Below, piece after piece: positions 1-7,334 of a DNA stretch of 64,000 nt. The DNA lies in the NCBI GenBank assembly GCA_047291315.1, contig JBDPYZ010000005.1, positions 1-64,000 on the forward strand, read 5' to 3'. A model generated the notes under the pieces. The model made no database searches and was not told where the DNA came from. It was given only the letters and a program-made list of their open reading frames with translations. This stretch comes from Arsenophonus fragariae. Lineage in GTDB: Bacteria > Pseudomonadota > Gammaproteobacteria > Enterobacterales > Enterobacteriaceae. The first letter of the stretch is position 1; the number at the start of each line of letters is the position of its first letter. A program made the translations under genes and the position numbers.

Positions 1-206
1 CTGCCATCATTGTTATAGCTGACGTCATCAATGACATAATAGGATTCTGGGTAGTGCGCCATTAATACGCCCCACGCCCAAGCCCATGAAAGATAAGAGA
101 GGCCGTTTTTCTTTTCTATCTTTTCGTTAACGTTAATCGCAGAAAGCGTTTCCCAAACTTGTTGTTGAAAACTTTTTTCTTTTTCGGTGTGCTCTGCGCT
201 GCTCAT
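1..206 (-). CDS. DUF1071 (Sak3-type) single-strand annealing protein, N-terminal part
   Basis: The gene runs off the left edge, so only the first 68 residues are visible. After a charged start they read into KKNGLSYLSWAWAWGALMAH and then YPESYYVID. The LSYLSWAWAW block followed by a YP motif is the hallmark of DUF1071 proteins. These are a phage family (Sak3) proposed to anneal single-stranded DNA during phage recombination, comparable in role to RecT or Red beta. The ATG at 204-206 overlaps the TGA of the upstream 82-residue gene (ATGA), so the two are probably translationally coupled. Family recognition rests on the motif alone. Whether the rest of the gene is intact cannot be seen here. 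Confidence 0.75.
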   Translation of the reverse strand, partial: MSSAEHTEKEKSFQQQVWETLSAINVNEKIEKKNGLSYLSWAWAWGVLMAHYPESYYVIDDVSYNNDG

Positions 207-451
207 AGATATTTCCTCTTAGGTGCTTGAAGAGCTTCGTACAGATGTATGTGCTCACTTTTCAAATGGTTAAACAGCGCCTTCCAGATATCGTCCCAAT
301 CCTCATTATTGAGTTTCCTCATGATTGAGGAAGGAAGGCAGTCATAGACAGGCTGGACAAGTTCGCTGATTTGTTCATCCAGTCTGTCTTCCCAATAAGC
401 AACTTCTTGTTGTTGTTCGTACCAATAATCTTGCATTGCGTAAGGATTCAT
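203..451 (-). CDS. Small prophage protein of unknown function, 82 aa
   Basis: An intact 82-residue reading frame with a strong AGGAGGT ribosome-binding site five bases before the ATG. The protein is acidic and aromatic-rich near its start (a YWYEQQQ stretch and a WEDRLDEQ stretch) and looks helical, with no signal peptide or membrane segment. I do not recognise its family. It sits directly upstream of the DUF1071 annealing gene and overlaps it by four bases, which suggests one transcript and possibly an accessory role in phage recombination or replication. That role is inferred from position only. Confidence 0.6.
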   Translation of the reverse strand: MNPYAMQDYWYEQQQEVAYWEDRLDEQISELVQPVYDCLPSSIMRKLNNEDWDDIWKALFNHLKSEHIHLYEALQAPKRKYL

Positions 452-459
452 GTGACCTC

Positions 460-594
460 CTATCTTGCTAACAGTAAAACGAGGCTTGCCAACGCGATGA
501 TTAGCAAGGTGGGGATAATTTTTATGGATTCTTTCTGATAGAAGCCCTCACTATTTAAACGATAGCGAAGCTCCTGCTATTTAAGCTGGTTCAT
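460..594 (-). pseudogene. Small membrane protein frame with an amber codon
   Basis: A 44-codon frame begins with MNQLK, meets an in-frame TAG at 577-579, and then continues for about 38 codons to a TAG at 460-462. The last 20 residues are a hydrophobic stretch (IIPTLLIIALASLVLLLAR) typical of a single membrane helix. It lies immediately upstream of the 82-residue gene and in the same direction. Either the start shown is wrong and translation begins after the amber codon, or this is a recently inactivated small phage membrane protein. There is no clear ribosome-binding site. Confidence 0.3.
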
Positions 595-637
595 ATCGTT
601 AGTTCTTGATTAATTGAAAGTTAAAAAAGAAGGTTAA

Positions 638-1345
638 TTAAGCTGCTATTTCTAGATTTAATAGTTTTGCTAATTTGGTAATTCCTTTAGGCGTGATACG
701 AACCTGTGTTTTTGTTTCATTAATTCCATCAGTTCAGGTAATCGTTGTCACTTTATGCTCAATCAGTCCCTGTTGAATCTTCTCCTGATAACCAATCCAG
801 TGGCTACCCAATCGTCTGTATATCCATTTATTTTCACTCAGGAAATCAAATAGGTCTTTGGGGCGTAGTTGTAATTGTTTAGCGGCATCAGTCACGCACA
901 TAGCAGCATCAGATTTAGCGATGTGTTCTAAGGCGGCTACATCGGGCTTCATTTCTTCTATTTTATGAGCGAGTTCTTTGTTGTGTTTCTTTTCCTGTAA
1001 TAGGTTTTCCAATACAACAATTTCATTATCAGGATTAAATCCGAGTAATTTCTCTTGCTCGAGCTGTTGCCATCTGTCGACTAATCTTGCGGTGAATTCA
1101 GGACAAAGTTGAGCAACCACAATGATGCTGTCTCGTTTTCCTTGTTCTCCCTGAAATACATAAACTTCAGTGAAGCGATTTTGGCTATTTGATTGTTTAT
1201 TCTCAACTTTTCCCATTGGGGGAAGTTGAATAGTGCCACGGTTTGCAAGGAGTTCTATTGATTGTTTAACTTTGTCATGGCGATTTCCAACGAGTTCAGC
1301 AATTTCTAACGAAATCATTTGAAGTTTACTAATGATTAAGTTCAT
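638..1345 (-). pseudogene. Rha/KilAC-type phage antirepressor, interrupted by TGA
   Basis: The first 203 codons encode a two-part phage regulator. An N-terminal Rha-like part has the motif MISLEIAELVGNRHDKVKQS near residues 10-29, and a C-terminal KilAC (ANT) part includes DAAKQLQLRPKDLFDFLSEN and WIYRRLGSHW around residues 150-185. A TGA at 734-736 stops translation, but the same frame continues for another 31 codons to a TAA at 638-640. That extension contains QVRITPKGITKLAKLL, the usual end of a KilAC domain, so the stop truncates a once-longer protein. Such antirepressors usually counter a prophage repressor. The truncated form keeps most of the KilAC domain, so partial activity cannot be excluded. 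Confidence 0.75.
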
Positions 1346-1488
1346 GTTAGGTACCCTTTAATTAATGGAGGGTGATAATGGCTCGATTTCTGAAAGTTTG
1401 GTGTTTTCAATGAAATAGTTATCAATGAGATGTTACATCCAGGGGGAAAGCTTTTTTTCTTTTGCCGAACTGTCAGCAAAATAAAATT

Positions 1489-1857
1489 TTAGTACTGCAA
1501 TATATTTTTCAAGCGATTTTCATTTAGGATTAACTGTTCTATTTGCTGAATTAGCACATTTTCAATTAATTCTTTATTAACCTCAGTTACCGTATTCTCG
1601 TATACAAGAATATCTTTAAAACCGAAACGGTCATGGCAGCTAATAATGTATTTCAGTGCGATATTTTTTCTCACTATTGTGGTTATGTATGCAAGTCCTT
1701 CCATGTGTTCATCATGAGATAGCGTCGCGGCATCGGGTTTAAATCGACTATAGTCATCTAACCAGGAGTGATAATTAAGGCTCAGACAAGTAAAATTTTC
1801 TTTTGCGGCAGCAATTTCTTTTTGAATCTCATGGCGTTTATATGATGAATTTTGCAT
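1489..1857 (-). CDS. Hypothetical prophage protein, 122 aa
   Basis: An open frame of 122 codons, starting at the ATG at 1855-1857, which has a GAGAGA ribosome-binding site seven bases upstream. A TTG five codons earlier is possible but less well placed. The product is soluble and mixed-charge, with a central SRFKPDAATLSHDEHMEGL region and a predicted helical C-terminus rich in Glu, Gln and Asn. I recognise no family. It is in line with the surrounding minus-strand regulators and has lower G+C in its second half. It is intact, unlike most neighbours, but nothing here shows that it is expressed. Confidence 0.45.
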   Translation of the reverse strand: MQNSSYKRHEIQKEIAAAKENFTCLSLNYHSWLDDYSRFKPDAATLSHDEHMEGLAYITTIVRKNIALKYIISCHDRFGFKDILVYENTVTEVNKELIENVLIQQIEQLILNENRLKNILQY

Positions 1858-1920
1858 GTAAGAATCTCTCAATAGTTAAATCGATGAATGATTGCCCTTG
1901 AAAAGGGGCGTTAAGATTAT

Positions 1921-2270
1921 TTAGTTACGTTGGAGGAAATGTGTTAGTTCAACTTGATGCCAATTTGAAAGGGCACCGTTTATCATTAGCTGATTATCCT
2001 GTGCAGACTGAGATAACAGGTTATCAATTTCTGAGATCACCTTGTCAGCATTTTCACGTTTACGAATAATGCGTTTAATCGCTGTTTTTTCTGCATCCGC
2101 TATCACACCTTGCAGATGCTCTGTTACATGACAGATTCGCTCGCATTCAGAAGCAATAGAGGGTAAAACCGTACTTCCATTGGATAAGGTGAAGGAATGC
2201 CGGTCACTTCTCTTAATGCATACCAGATAGCATTATTACATGCATCTCTGAAACGAAAGTTTTGTGTCAT
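1921..2270 (-). pseudogene. Frameshifted prophage gene of unknown function
   Basis: Two minus-strand frames join into one protein. The first starts at the ATG at 2268-2270 and reads MTQNFRFRDACNNAIWYALREVTG. The second is entered by a one-base shift near 2190-2205 and continues FTLSNGSTVLPSIASECE, then VTEHLQGVIADAEKTAIKR, to a TAA at 1921-1923. The downstream frame has no good start of its own apart from an internal GTG at 2104-2106. The continuous open sense and uniform composition support a single ancestral gene of about 115 residues. The family is not recognised. It resembles the short phage proteins that sit beside Rha regulators. Confidence 0.55.
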
Positions 2271-2320
2271 GAGAGTGCAATGATACGAGCGAGGTTTTGG
2301 GTATTTTTGTTGCTTAACTT

Positions 2321-2680
2321 TTAGTGCGCTTCCTGTTGGTATTTTGGTGCAGAATGTAACTCTGTTTCCATGCGATTAAATTCAGCAATGTAAGCTTCCT
2401 TGAATTGTGCCGCTTTTTTACCTGTAAAACTCATTACTAAAAATACTAAACCATCTTTGGTCATTTCGTATATTGGGCGTTTTTCACCTTTTGCGTCGAT
2501 ATAATTAACCTCCGAAAAATTGCGGGCGTTAAATTCTGGTGAAGAGTCGATGTTACGCAGTTTCTTTAAAATATCATCGTGACGTTTACCAAAGTAATCA
2601 AAAACATCTCTAGAATTAGTAACAGCTTTACCATTACGAACAGTGATTTTGGGATTAATAGTAGATAATTGACGAGTCAT
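2321..2680 (-). CDS. Rha family phage regulatory protein
   Basis: An intact 119-residue protein of the Rha (pRha) family. The family signature is clear: GKAVTNSRDVFDYFGKRHDD near residues 17-36, then NFSEVNYIDAKGEKRPIYEM, and the terminal TKDGLVFLVMSFTGKKAAQF block. Rha proteins are carried by lambdoid and related prophages. Some interfere with host functions, including growth of phage in the absence of IHF, and they are thought to bind DNA through their winged-helix-like core. An AAGGAAA ribosome-binding site lies about seven bases before the ATG. This is the only clearly complete regulator left in the prophage segment, so it is a candidate for continued expression. Confidence 0.85.
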   Translation of the reverse strand: MTRQLSTINPKITVRNGKAVTNSRDVFDYFGKRHDDILKKLRNIDSSPEFNARNFSEVNYIDAKGEKRPIYEMTKDGLVFLVMSFTGKKAAQFKEAYIAEFNRMETELHSAPKYQQEAH

Positions 2681-2694
2681 AGTAATGATTTCCT

Positions 2695-2883
2695 TTGAAT
2701 TTTAGGATAACCACCACCGAAGCTGTGAAACTTACTGGTGGTGAACTGAACAGGGTTCACAGTACCGGCGTCAAAGGAGGTCTCCGGCGAGCTTTTCGGC
2801 TCCCCCATCCAGCCCACCATTATTCTGATGTGCAGGACTTTACGCATAAAAAAACACGCTTTCGGCGTGCTATGCGCCTCTGA
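2695..2883. other. G+C-richer patch with nested hairpin; possible small phage ORF
   Basis: This patch is visibly richer in G+C than its surroundings. It contains a nested inverted repeat: CACGC at 2855-2859 pairs with GCGTG at 2865-2869, and GCATA at 2844-2848 pairs with TATGC at 2871-2875. A plus-strand frame of 62 codons crosses it, with an arginine-rich end, but it has no convincing ribosome-binding site near its first codon and no family I can name. In enteric prophages short ash- or icd-like genes occupy similar places, so a remnant of one is possible. The motif GAAGCTGTGAAACT near 2719 recurs in altered form near 2891. Confidence 0.3.
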
Positions 2884-2959
2884 CTATTACCGAGCTGTGA
2901 AACTCGACACCGGATTTATCAGATGCATATAAACTATATGCGCATGATTTCTTCTTTCG

Positions 2960-3325
2960 TCAATGGGTATTTGAAAACGAAAACGCCAGCTCTATTGGCT
3001 GGCTTAGGTCTCCTTGGTGTCGGAGCATTTTGATTATCCAATCATCAGTGTCATTCCCAGTTTGTTTTCGACAACCGTATAATGCAAAAAGGACCAAACG
3101 TACATGAAATATCGTTAATAATCCGGTTAATGAATTTGTTTCAAATTTAGATTTCGCTTCCGCTATCTCTCGTTTAACTAATCGATAGTTAACAGATCGC
3201 AAAACTGAAATTTCCTTTTGAGAAAGACCAAAAGAAAAGAGCAATGATGTTTTAAACTGAACGGGTGTTAACTATGGAAAAAGATTGCGTAATTCTGGAT
3301 ATTCAGCAGGGTCAAGGATTTTCAT
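2960..3325 (-). pseudogene. LuxR-type HTH regulator with in-frame TAG
   Basis: The frame starts at the ATG at 3323-3325, preceded by AAGGT, and encodes MKILDPAEYPELRNLFP. It then hits a TAG at 3272-3274 and stays open for another 103 codons to a stop at 2960-2962. The downstream part has the helix-turn-helix core FGLSQKEISVLRSVNYRLVK, followed by SLTGLLTIFHVRLVLFALYG. This layout matches small LuxR-type regulators found in enterobacterial prophages and genomic islands. The single amber codon at position 18 removes the protein unless a later start is used. No alternative start with a good ribosome-binding site is visible, so I call it inactivated. Confidence 0.7.
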
Positions 3326-3372
3326 GCGATACCTTCCATTGCATACAGGTTAGCATGTTGTTGTATTAACAA

Positions 3373-3477
3373 TTGAGCTTCACAAATGAGCACAGGAAAG
3401 CTAAACTTTTACTCCTATTCATCCTAGGTTTAGGGTTAGCTGGCTGTTGGGATGGGCGTCCTTTCAGTCAGCGATGA
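3373..3477 (+). pseudogene. Possible lipoprotein signal-peptide fragment
   Basis: A 34-codon frame with a TTG start carries KAKLLLLFILGLGLAGCWDG, which has the charged start, hydrophobic core and LAGC lipobox of a lipoprotein signal peptide. It ends 12 residues after the lipobox cysteine. There is no clear ribosome-binding site and only a few mature residues, so it is more likely the stump of a prophage or island lipoprotein than a working gene. The lipobox pattern could also arise by chance in hydrophobic AT-rich DNA. Confidence 0.25.
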
Positions 3478-3546
3478 TTTCTCACTGTGTCATTGAGTTC
3501 ACAATGAAAATGGTTGTGTTATACTTCCCCAAAAGGAGGTATGGTT

Positions 3547-3866
3547 ATGGGTCAGCTTGCATTTGATACACAAGAATTTGTCGAAACATTAGAGAATTCA
3601 GGTTTGCCAAAAGACCAGGCAAAAGCAATTTCTATTGCTGAGCGTAAGTCACATAAGGTGGCTGATGTAGCGACCAAGAGAGATTTAGAAGACGTCCGCA
3701 AAGATATGGCCGCTCGTTTTGAGAAAACTGATGCTAAATAGCTGATGTTCGTAAGGATATGGAAAATCGCTTTGACAAACTTGGTTTACAATTAACAGTA
3801 AAACTCGGTAGTATGCTAGTTTTGGCAATAGGTGCAATGGCTGCTCTTCTTAAACTTTTACATTAA
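3547..3866 (+). pseudogene. DUF1640-like coiled-coil membrane protein, frameshifted
   Basis: Translation probably begins at the second ATG (3547), seven bases after a strong AAGGAGG. The product begins MGQLAFDTQEFVETLENSGL, then PKDQAKAISIAERKSHK and the coiled-coil part ATKRDLEDVRKDMAARFEK. A one-base shift just before the TAG at 3739-3741 breaks the frame. The other frame continues ADVRKDMENRFDKLGLQLTV and ends with a hydrophobic anchor (SMLVLAIGAMAALLKLLH). The repeat of the VRKDM motif shows that the two halves belong together. The architecture, a short N-terminal domain then a coiled coil then a C-terminal membrane helix, is that of DUF1640-like proteins. Their role is unknown. Its stop overlaps the convergent antirepressor remnant's stop. 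Confidence 0.7.
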
Positions 3867-4528
3867 ACCCGCTTGCTTGTTGCTGCTTCCATCTCGGCAA
3901 CCAGAATTATCTCAAATTTCCTGATTGCCTTCTCATTATATCGAAATGACTCTACCTGTTTATTGCTATAAGGTGATTTATCAAGATACATTTCCCCATA
4001 CTCTTTAACCTTCATGTTGTTATCATTAGCCATACTACCTATTTTATTTGCTTAGACATTAAACATTTTACCAATCTGTTTTGTTGTGTAATGCTTATCA
4101 GTAATAATAGGTAAAGGAATAACTTCACTACCCGTAATAGAATTAACTAATCCAGCCATGATCTATTGTCTTGCATTATCGGAAAGATGAGTCGCCGATT
4201 CAAACATCCTTTCTGCGTTATCCATTTGGATTTGTATCGTTTTGGCTTGTATTTCTATTTCTTTTGCTTTACGAAATTCAGGTAATCCGCTGCCTTCGTC
4301 TTTATGAGATTTTTTAATGCTATAGCTTCCGTGTTGATGTAGTGCGGGTAAAATTTCTTTACAGACCCAATCCTGAACTCGTTCAGCCGAAGAAAGTTTA
4401 CTTTTCAGTATCAAACGGTACAAATCAGCTTCAGGAACCAGGATAATTCCTTTAGGGTAAAGCCTAAATTCAATTCCTAAATCATCGGTTTTGACAGTCA
4501 TTAATTCGGTTTTGGTAATTTTAGACAT
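3863..4528 (-). pseudogene. BRO-N/KilAC antirepressor with two in-frame stops
   Basis: The ATG at 4526-4528 has a GGAG eight bases upstream. The first 121 codons encode the end of a BRO-N domain (GIILVPEADLYRLILKSK, then VQDWVCKEILPALHQHGSY), followed by a helical linker. TAG at 4163-4165 and TAA at 4052-4054 then interrupt one continuous frame that reads AGLVNSITGSEVIPLPII, TTKQIGKMFNV, and KVKEYGEMYLDKSPYSNKQV before the final TAA at 3863-3865. The tail is a KilAC-like DNA-binding part. The BRO-N domain itself is shorter than usual, as if its centre had been deleted. The 121-residue product may still be made, but the DNA-binding tail cannot be made by ordinary translation. Confidence 0.75.
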
Positions 4529-4750
4529 CAATATTTCTCCGTAATTAAACGAATGGTTAAGGTTATTTGGGAATTAAAAAAGAGGGTAATTTTGAACTAA
4601 GATTTCAGTTCAAATTAGGTAAAATTAGAATTTATTATGCGCTGTAAGTAATTGATTTATAGTGAGTGAAATCGCTTTTTTTTTACGTGTAAATACGTAT
4701 ATTAAATGAGCTATATTTTTATAATTAATTGATAAATAAGAAATTTAAAT

Positions 4751-4912
4751 TCAATAGATAGCTTACTAGGAAGGAATTTGGTTATTCCAGTTACCAATGG
4801 TCAGCCCAATATGGGCACATGGTAAAGCATTTATCTCTATGAATACTGCAATTATGGTAGTGAACGTCAAATTATTGTCATACTGCAAGATCAATTAGAT
4901 AGTGAGAAATAA
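4751..4912 (+). pseudogene. yjbQ: yjbQ remnant (UPF0047 family), 3' end only
   Basis: About 53 codons of the C-terminal end of a YjbQ-type protein remain: DSLLGRNLVIPVTNGQPNMG, then TW, a TAG, and SIYLYEY followed by SERQIIVILQDQ. The family pattern is IK-S-LLG-SL-IPV-NG-GTWQ-I-L-EHR-GG-RRI, so the homology is convincing despite its shortness. The expected Gln after GTW is now a TAG, and no upstream part of the gene is visible. YjbQ proteins have been reported to have weak thiamin phosphate synthase activity. The gene lies elsewhere in E. coli, so this piece marks a rearrangement next to the prophage. Confidence 0.65.
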
Positions 4913-4916
4913 AAAG

Positions 4917-4952
4917 CCGATAGTTTAAATAGGACATAATTAAAACTATCGG
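4917..4952. repeat. 10-bp inverted repeat downstream of the yjbQ remnant
   Basis: CCGATAGTTT at 4917-4926 is perfectly complementary to AAACTATCGG at 4943-4952, with a 16-base loop. It follows the yjbQ stop codon by four bases and may be its old terminator, although the T-run after the stem is poor. Confidence 0.45.
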
Positions 4953-5095
4953 ATTCCTCAATAATTTGGGGACATTCAAAGAAAAGCAGTGGCATAGGTT
5001 ATGACTATTCATTATTCATAAAGTTCTTGTAGAAAAAAAAAAAGCATTTTTTATCAAAAAATACTTTTGCGATTTGTGCCTGAAACTTAATGTAT

Positions 5096-5118
5096 AAAAT
5101 TAAAATTAAAATTAAAAT
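5096..5118. repeat. Short AAAATT tandem repeat
   Basis: Nearly four copies of AAAATT lie in tandem just beyond the 3' end of grxA, inside a longer A+T tract. No coding frame crosses it. It is probably a slippage product. Confidence 0.6.
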
Positions 5119-5146
5119 AAAAAATAATTTTAATAAAATTAGTCGC

Positions 5147-5404
5147 TTAATAGATTGAATGTTTATTGACGTAGGCCTCAAAGTCTGTACAATCACCAAT
5201 GTGTTGTTCATCAATAAAAATTTGAGGAACTGTCTTAACCGGCTTACCTGTTTTTTTAGTTAAATCAGCTTTAGTTATTCCTTCCGCTTGTATATCAACA
5301 TAATTATAATCAAAATCATCACGTTTATGTTTTAATTTTTCGGCTAATTCTTTAGCGCGAACACAATAGGGGCAGCCAGATCGACCGAAAATGACAGTAA
5401 ACAT
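5147..5404 (-). CDS. grxA: Glutaredoxin 1
   Basis: An 85-residue glutaredoxin, the same length as E. coli GrxA. It shows the redox site GCPYC near residues 10-14 and the glutathione-site elements KTVPQIFID near residue 57 and GDCTDFEAYV near residue 70. It reduces protein disulfides and glutathionylated proteins with glutathione in the cytosol and can serve ribonucleotide reductase. I chose the second of two adjacent ATGs because the AGGAGA ribosome-binding site is better spaced for it and it gives the family length. The gene is divergent from ybjC as in E. coli, where grxA is under OxyR control. I did not identify an OxyR site with certainty here. Confidence 0.95.
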   Translation of the reverse strand: MFTVIFGRSGCPYCVRAKELAEKLKHKRDDFDYNYVDIQAEGITKADLTKKTGKPVKTVPQIFIDEQHIGDCTDFEAYVNKHSIY

Positions 5405-5590
5405 CATGTCTCCTTCAATTAAATTTTATCTATTGTCTATAATGTCAATTACTATGCCTATAGTAGGCGTGAAAAAAAACACAATTTATCCTTATTGGTA
5501 TTTGGGATGTTAAAAATTACCTAATATAAAAGGATAGCGGTTTTATAAGAGAAACATAGAAAATGTTACGAGCAAAAAAAATTATCAGCT

Positions 5591-5817
5591 ATGCGTTCTT
5601 TCGGTAATATGCAAAAATTTGTGATGATACTAGAAGTTATTGGAATATTGTTATTGGTTTATTTAGTGATAAATAACTATATTGAATTAGCTGCTTTATT
5701 TATGAAAAAAGGGTTTGGCTTGCTATGATTATGTTAGCAATTGGTTGTATGATACCTGCGATCATTAATATTGTTTGGTGGGCTCTGTCTAAGTTCAGTT
5801 TTTTCGGCATTGACTAA
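5591..5817 (+). pseudogene. ybjC: ybjC, frameshifted (DUF1418 inner membrane protein)
   Basis: The ATG at 5591 opens MRSFGNMQKFVMILEVIGIL followed by a first membrane helix. A homopolymer (AAAAAAGGG, near 5705-5713) shifts the frame into a premature TGA. In the next frame the protein continues VWLAMIMLAIGCMIPAIINI, a second membrane helix, and ends at 5817. Position next to grxA, divergent orientation, two helices and about 75 residues fit E. coli YbjC, whose function is unknown. The following genes in E. coli, nfsA and rimK, are absent here. The slip in a homopolymer could also be a sequencing error, so this is the mildest of the pseudogene calls. Confidence 0.7.
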
Positions 5818-6020
5818 CAGAAAAATAGTTTGGCACATAACCGACGCAAGATAAAAGTTAACAAGTGTAATCATTGTAAGATGGATTAAATGATGAGTCT
5901 GAATGGCTCGTTAAATATGATTTAAAATGATAAAATATGGTCTGTTTTTGATTTGAGACGATAGACAGCAAATTTTCATAGGTAGGATTGTTGGTATTTT
6001 GTGTAAAATAAGGTTAATTA

Positions 6021-6515
6021 ATGGATTCGATTTTTTCCCCTGATATAGCTAAATTGCGAGAGTGGCTTGTTCAACTTAAAACATCGTATTTTGAATGTGA
6101 TAATTGCCAGGCATTGCATTTGCCGCATATGCAAAATATTGATGGTATTTTCGATGCTAAAGTTGATATTGTTGAAAACGTGTTAGTTTTCTCTGTTTTG
6201 GCTGAACTCAAACCGACATCTATTATTACCCTATTGGCAAATTTAAGCCAAATTAATGCTAGCTCATTAACAGCGAAAGCATTTATGGAAATTAATGATG
6301 AAAATTTGCCTAAACTAGTCGTTAGTCAATCTTTTTCATTGTTGGCGGGAATGACTTATAATCAATTCTCCAGTTTTCTTCAGCTTGCTGAAGAACAGAT
6401 GGCGGCTATTATTTTTGAAGTTTATAACAATGATCTGCTTTATAGTGGTCAAGAAGATATTGACGATGAAGAGCTCTCTGAGCAAACTTTGCCTGCCCGC
6501 TTTCTGTTACATTAA
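6021..6515 (+). CDS. ybjN: YbjN, sensory-transduction-like regulator
   Basis: A 164-residue protein matching E. coli YbjN (158 aa) throughout. The conserved FECDNCQALHLPHMQN block lies near residues 24-39, FDAKVDIVENVLVFSVLAEL follows, and NLPKLVVSQSF lies past the middle. YbjN has been linked to stress tolerance, motility and surface traits in enterics, but its biochemical role is not known. The conserved Cys pair (CDNC) is kept. It is slightly longer than the E. coli protein because of an acidic insert near the C-terminus. It stands alone here: nfsA and rimK upstream and the potFGHI genes downstream, present in E. coli, are missing. Confidence 0.9.
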   Translation: MDSIFSPDIAKLREWLVQLKTSYFECDNCQALHLPHMQNIDGIFDAKVDIVENVLVFSVLAELKPTSIITLLANLSQINASSLTAKAFMEINDENLPKLVVSQSFSLLAGMTYNQFSSFLQLAEEQMAAIIFEVYNNDLLYSGQEDIDDEELSEQTLPARFLLH

Positions 6516-6763
6516 TCTATGAACACAGATGCAATTGTGAAAAATAGGTTCAATCAATGTGCCATTCATGTTGATAGATAATGCGTTATCTGTTTTAAAT
6601 TTACAAAAATAAAGCGATAAGATGATAAAGTTAAGATTTTTTATTACTTTTAAAAGCATAATTATTTTGCTAGATTCTTTTGAATTCTCGTTAATCGCTT
6701 TGTTTGTCCCTTATCTACACAATAATATTCGTATAGTAACTGCTTTCTAAAAGGAATTAGAAT

Positions 6764-7334
6764 ATGCTCAGCTCGTTACAAACTGCTAATGTCAAAAATA
6801 TTGTTTCTAACTCTGCTTCCAATCATCTTCTTGATCCAATAAAAATAGAAATCGATAAAAAAATTGGAAATAAATTTGTATTGTTTTTTAGTGGATTTCC
6901 CGGAATGGGATATGAAAATACTGAATATTACAAAATAAGATAATAAAATAGATAAAACAATATATTGATAAGCGTGGAGTTCTTAATTTACTTATAGTTG
7001 CGGATGCGACTCCTGAAAGTATTGGTTGTGTTTATGATATTGCTAAAAATTTAGAGGGTGTTATTCAAATAAAGGATCCAGATAATAGCTGGAAAGTTCT
7101 GGATGATTTAGGTGTTCTTATATGGTATATGCTGCAAGGTAAGAATGGATGTTTTTAGCTTTTGGTGGCGGTAGTGTTACCCTAAGTGAATTAGAAGAAG
7201 CGGCTTGCAAAGGAATTGAAACAAAAATTTTTCCTGAGTTTTACCAGATCCAATTAAAAAAGAGTAAATTAGAGCAAGGAAAAACAATAGCTGAAATATG
7301 TCCAATAGAAACAAAATATACAAAAGAGCTATAG
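6764..7334 (+). pseudogene. Broken gene of unknown function, possibly SLOG-like
   Basis: The ATG at 6764 has AAGGA eight bases upstream and opens about 60 codons ending at a TAA near 6942, after FVLFFSGFPGMGYENTEYY. Past an A-rich tract the sense resumes in another frame (QYIDKRGVLNLLIVADATPE, then DPDNSWKVLDDLGVLIWYML) to a TAG at 7157. A second one-base shift leads to MFLAFGGGSVTLSELEEAAC and a stop at 7332-7334. Together this is a protein of roughly 190 residues. The FGGG-x-TLSELEEA motif resembles the nucleotide-binding turn of SLOG/LOG-type Rossmann proteins, but this is a tentative reading. It is not part of the E. coli order here and may be an acquired gene. Confidence 0.5.

Noticed and set aside
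460..4165. Recoded stop codons in the prophage as a genuine alternative code
   Set aside because: TAG, TGA and TAA all interrupt frames, and frameshifts occur beside them. No single reassignment explains this; decay is simpler.
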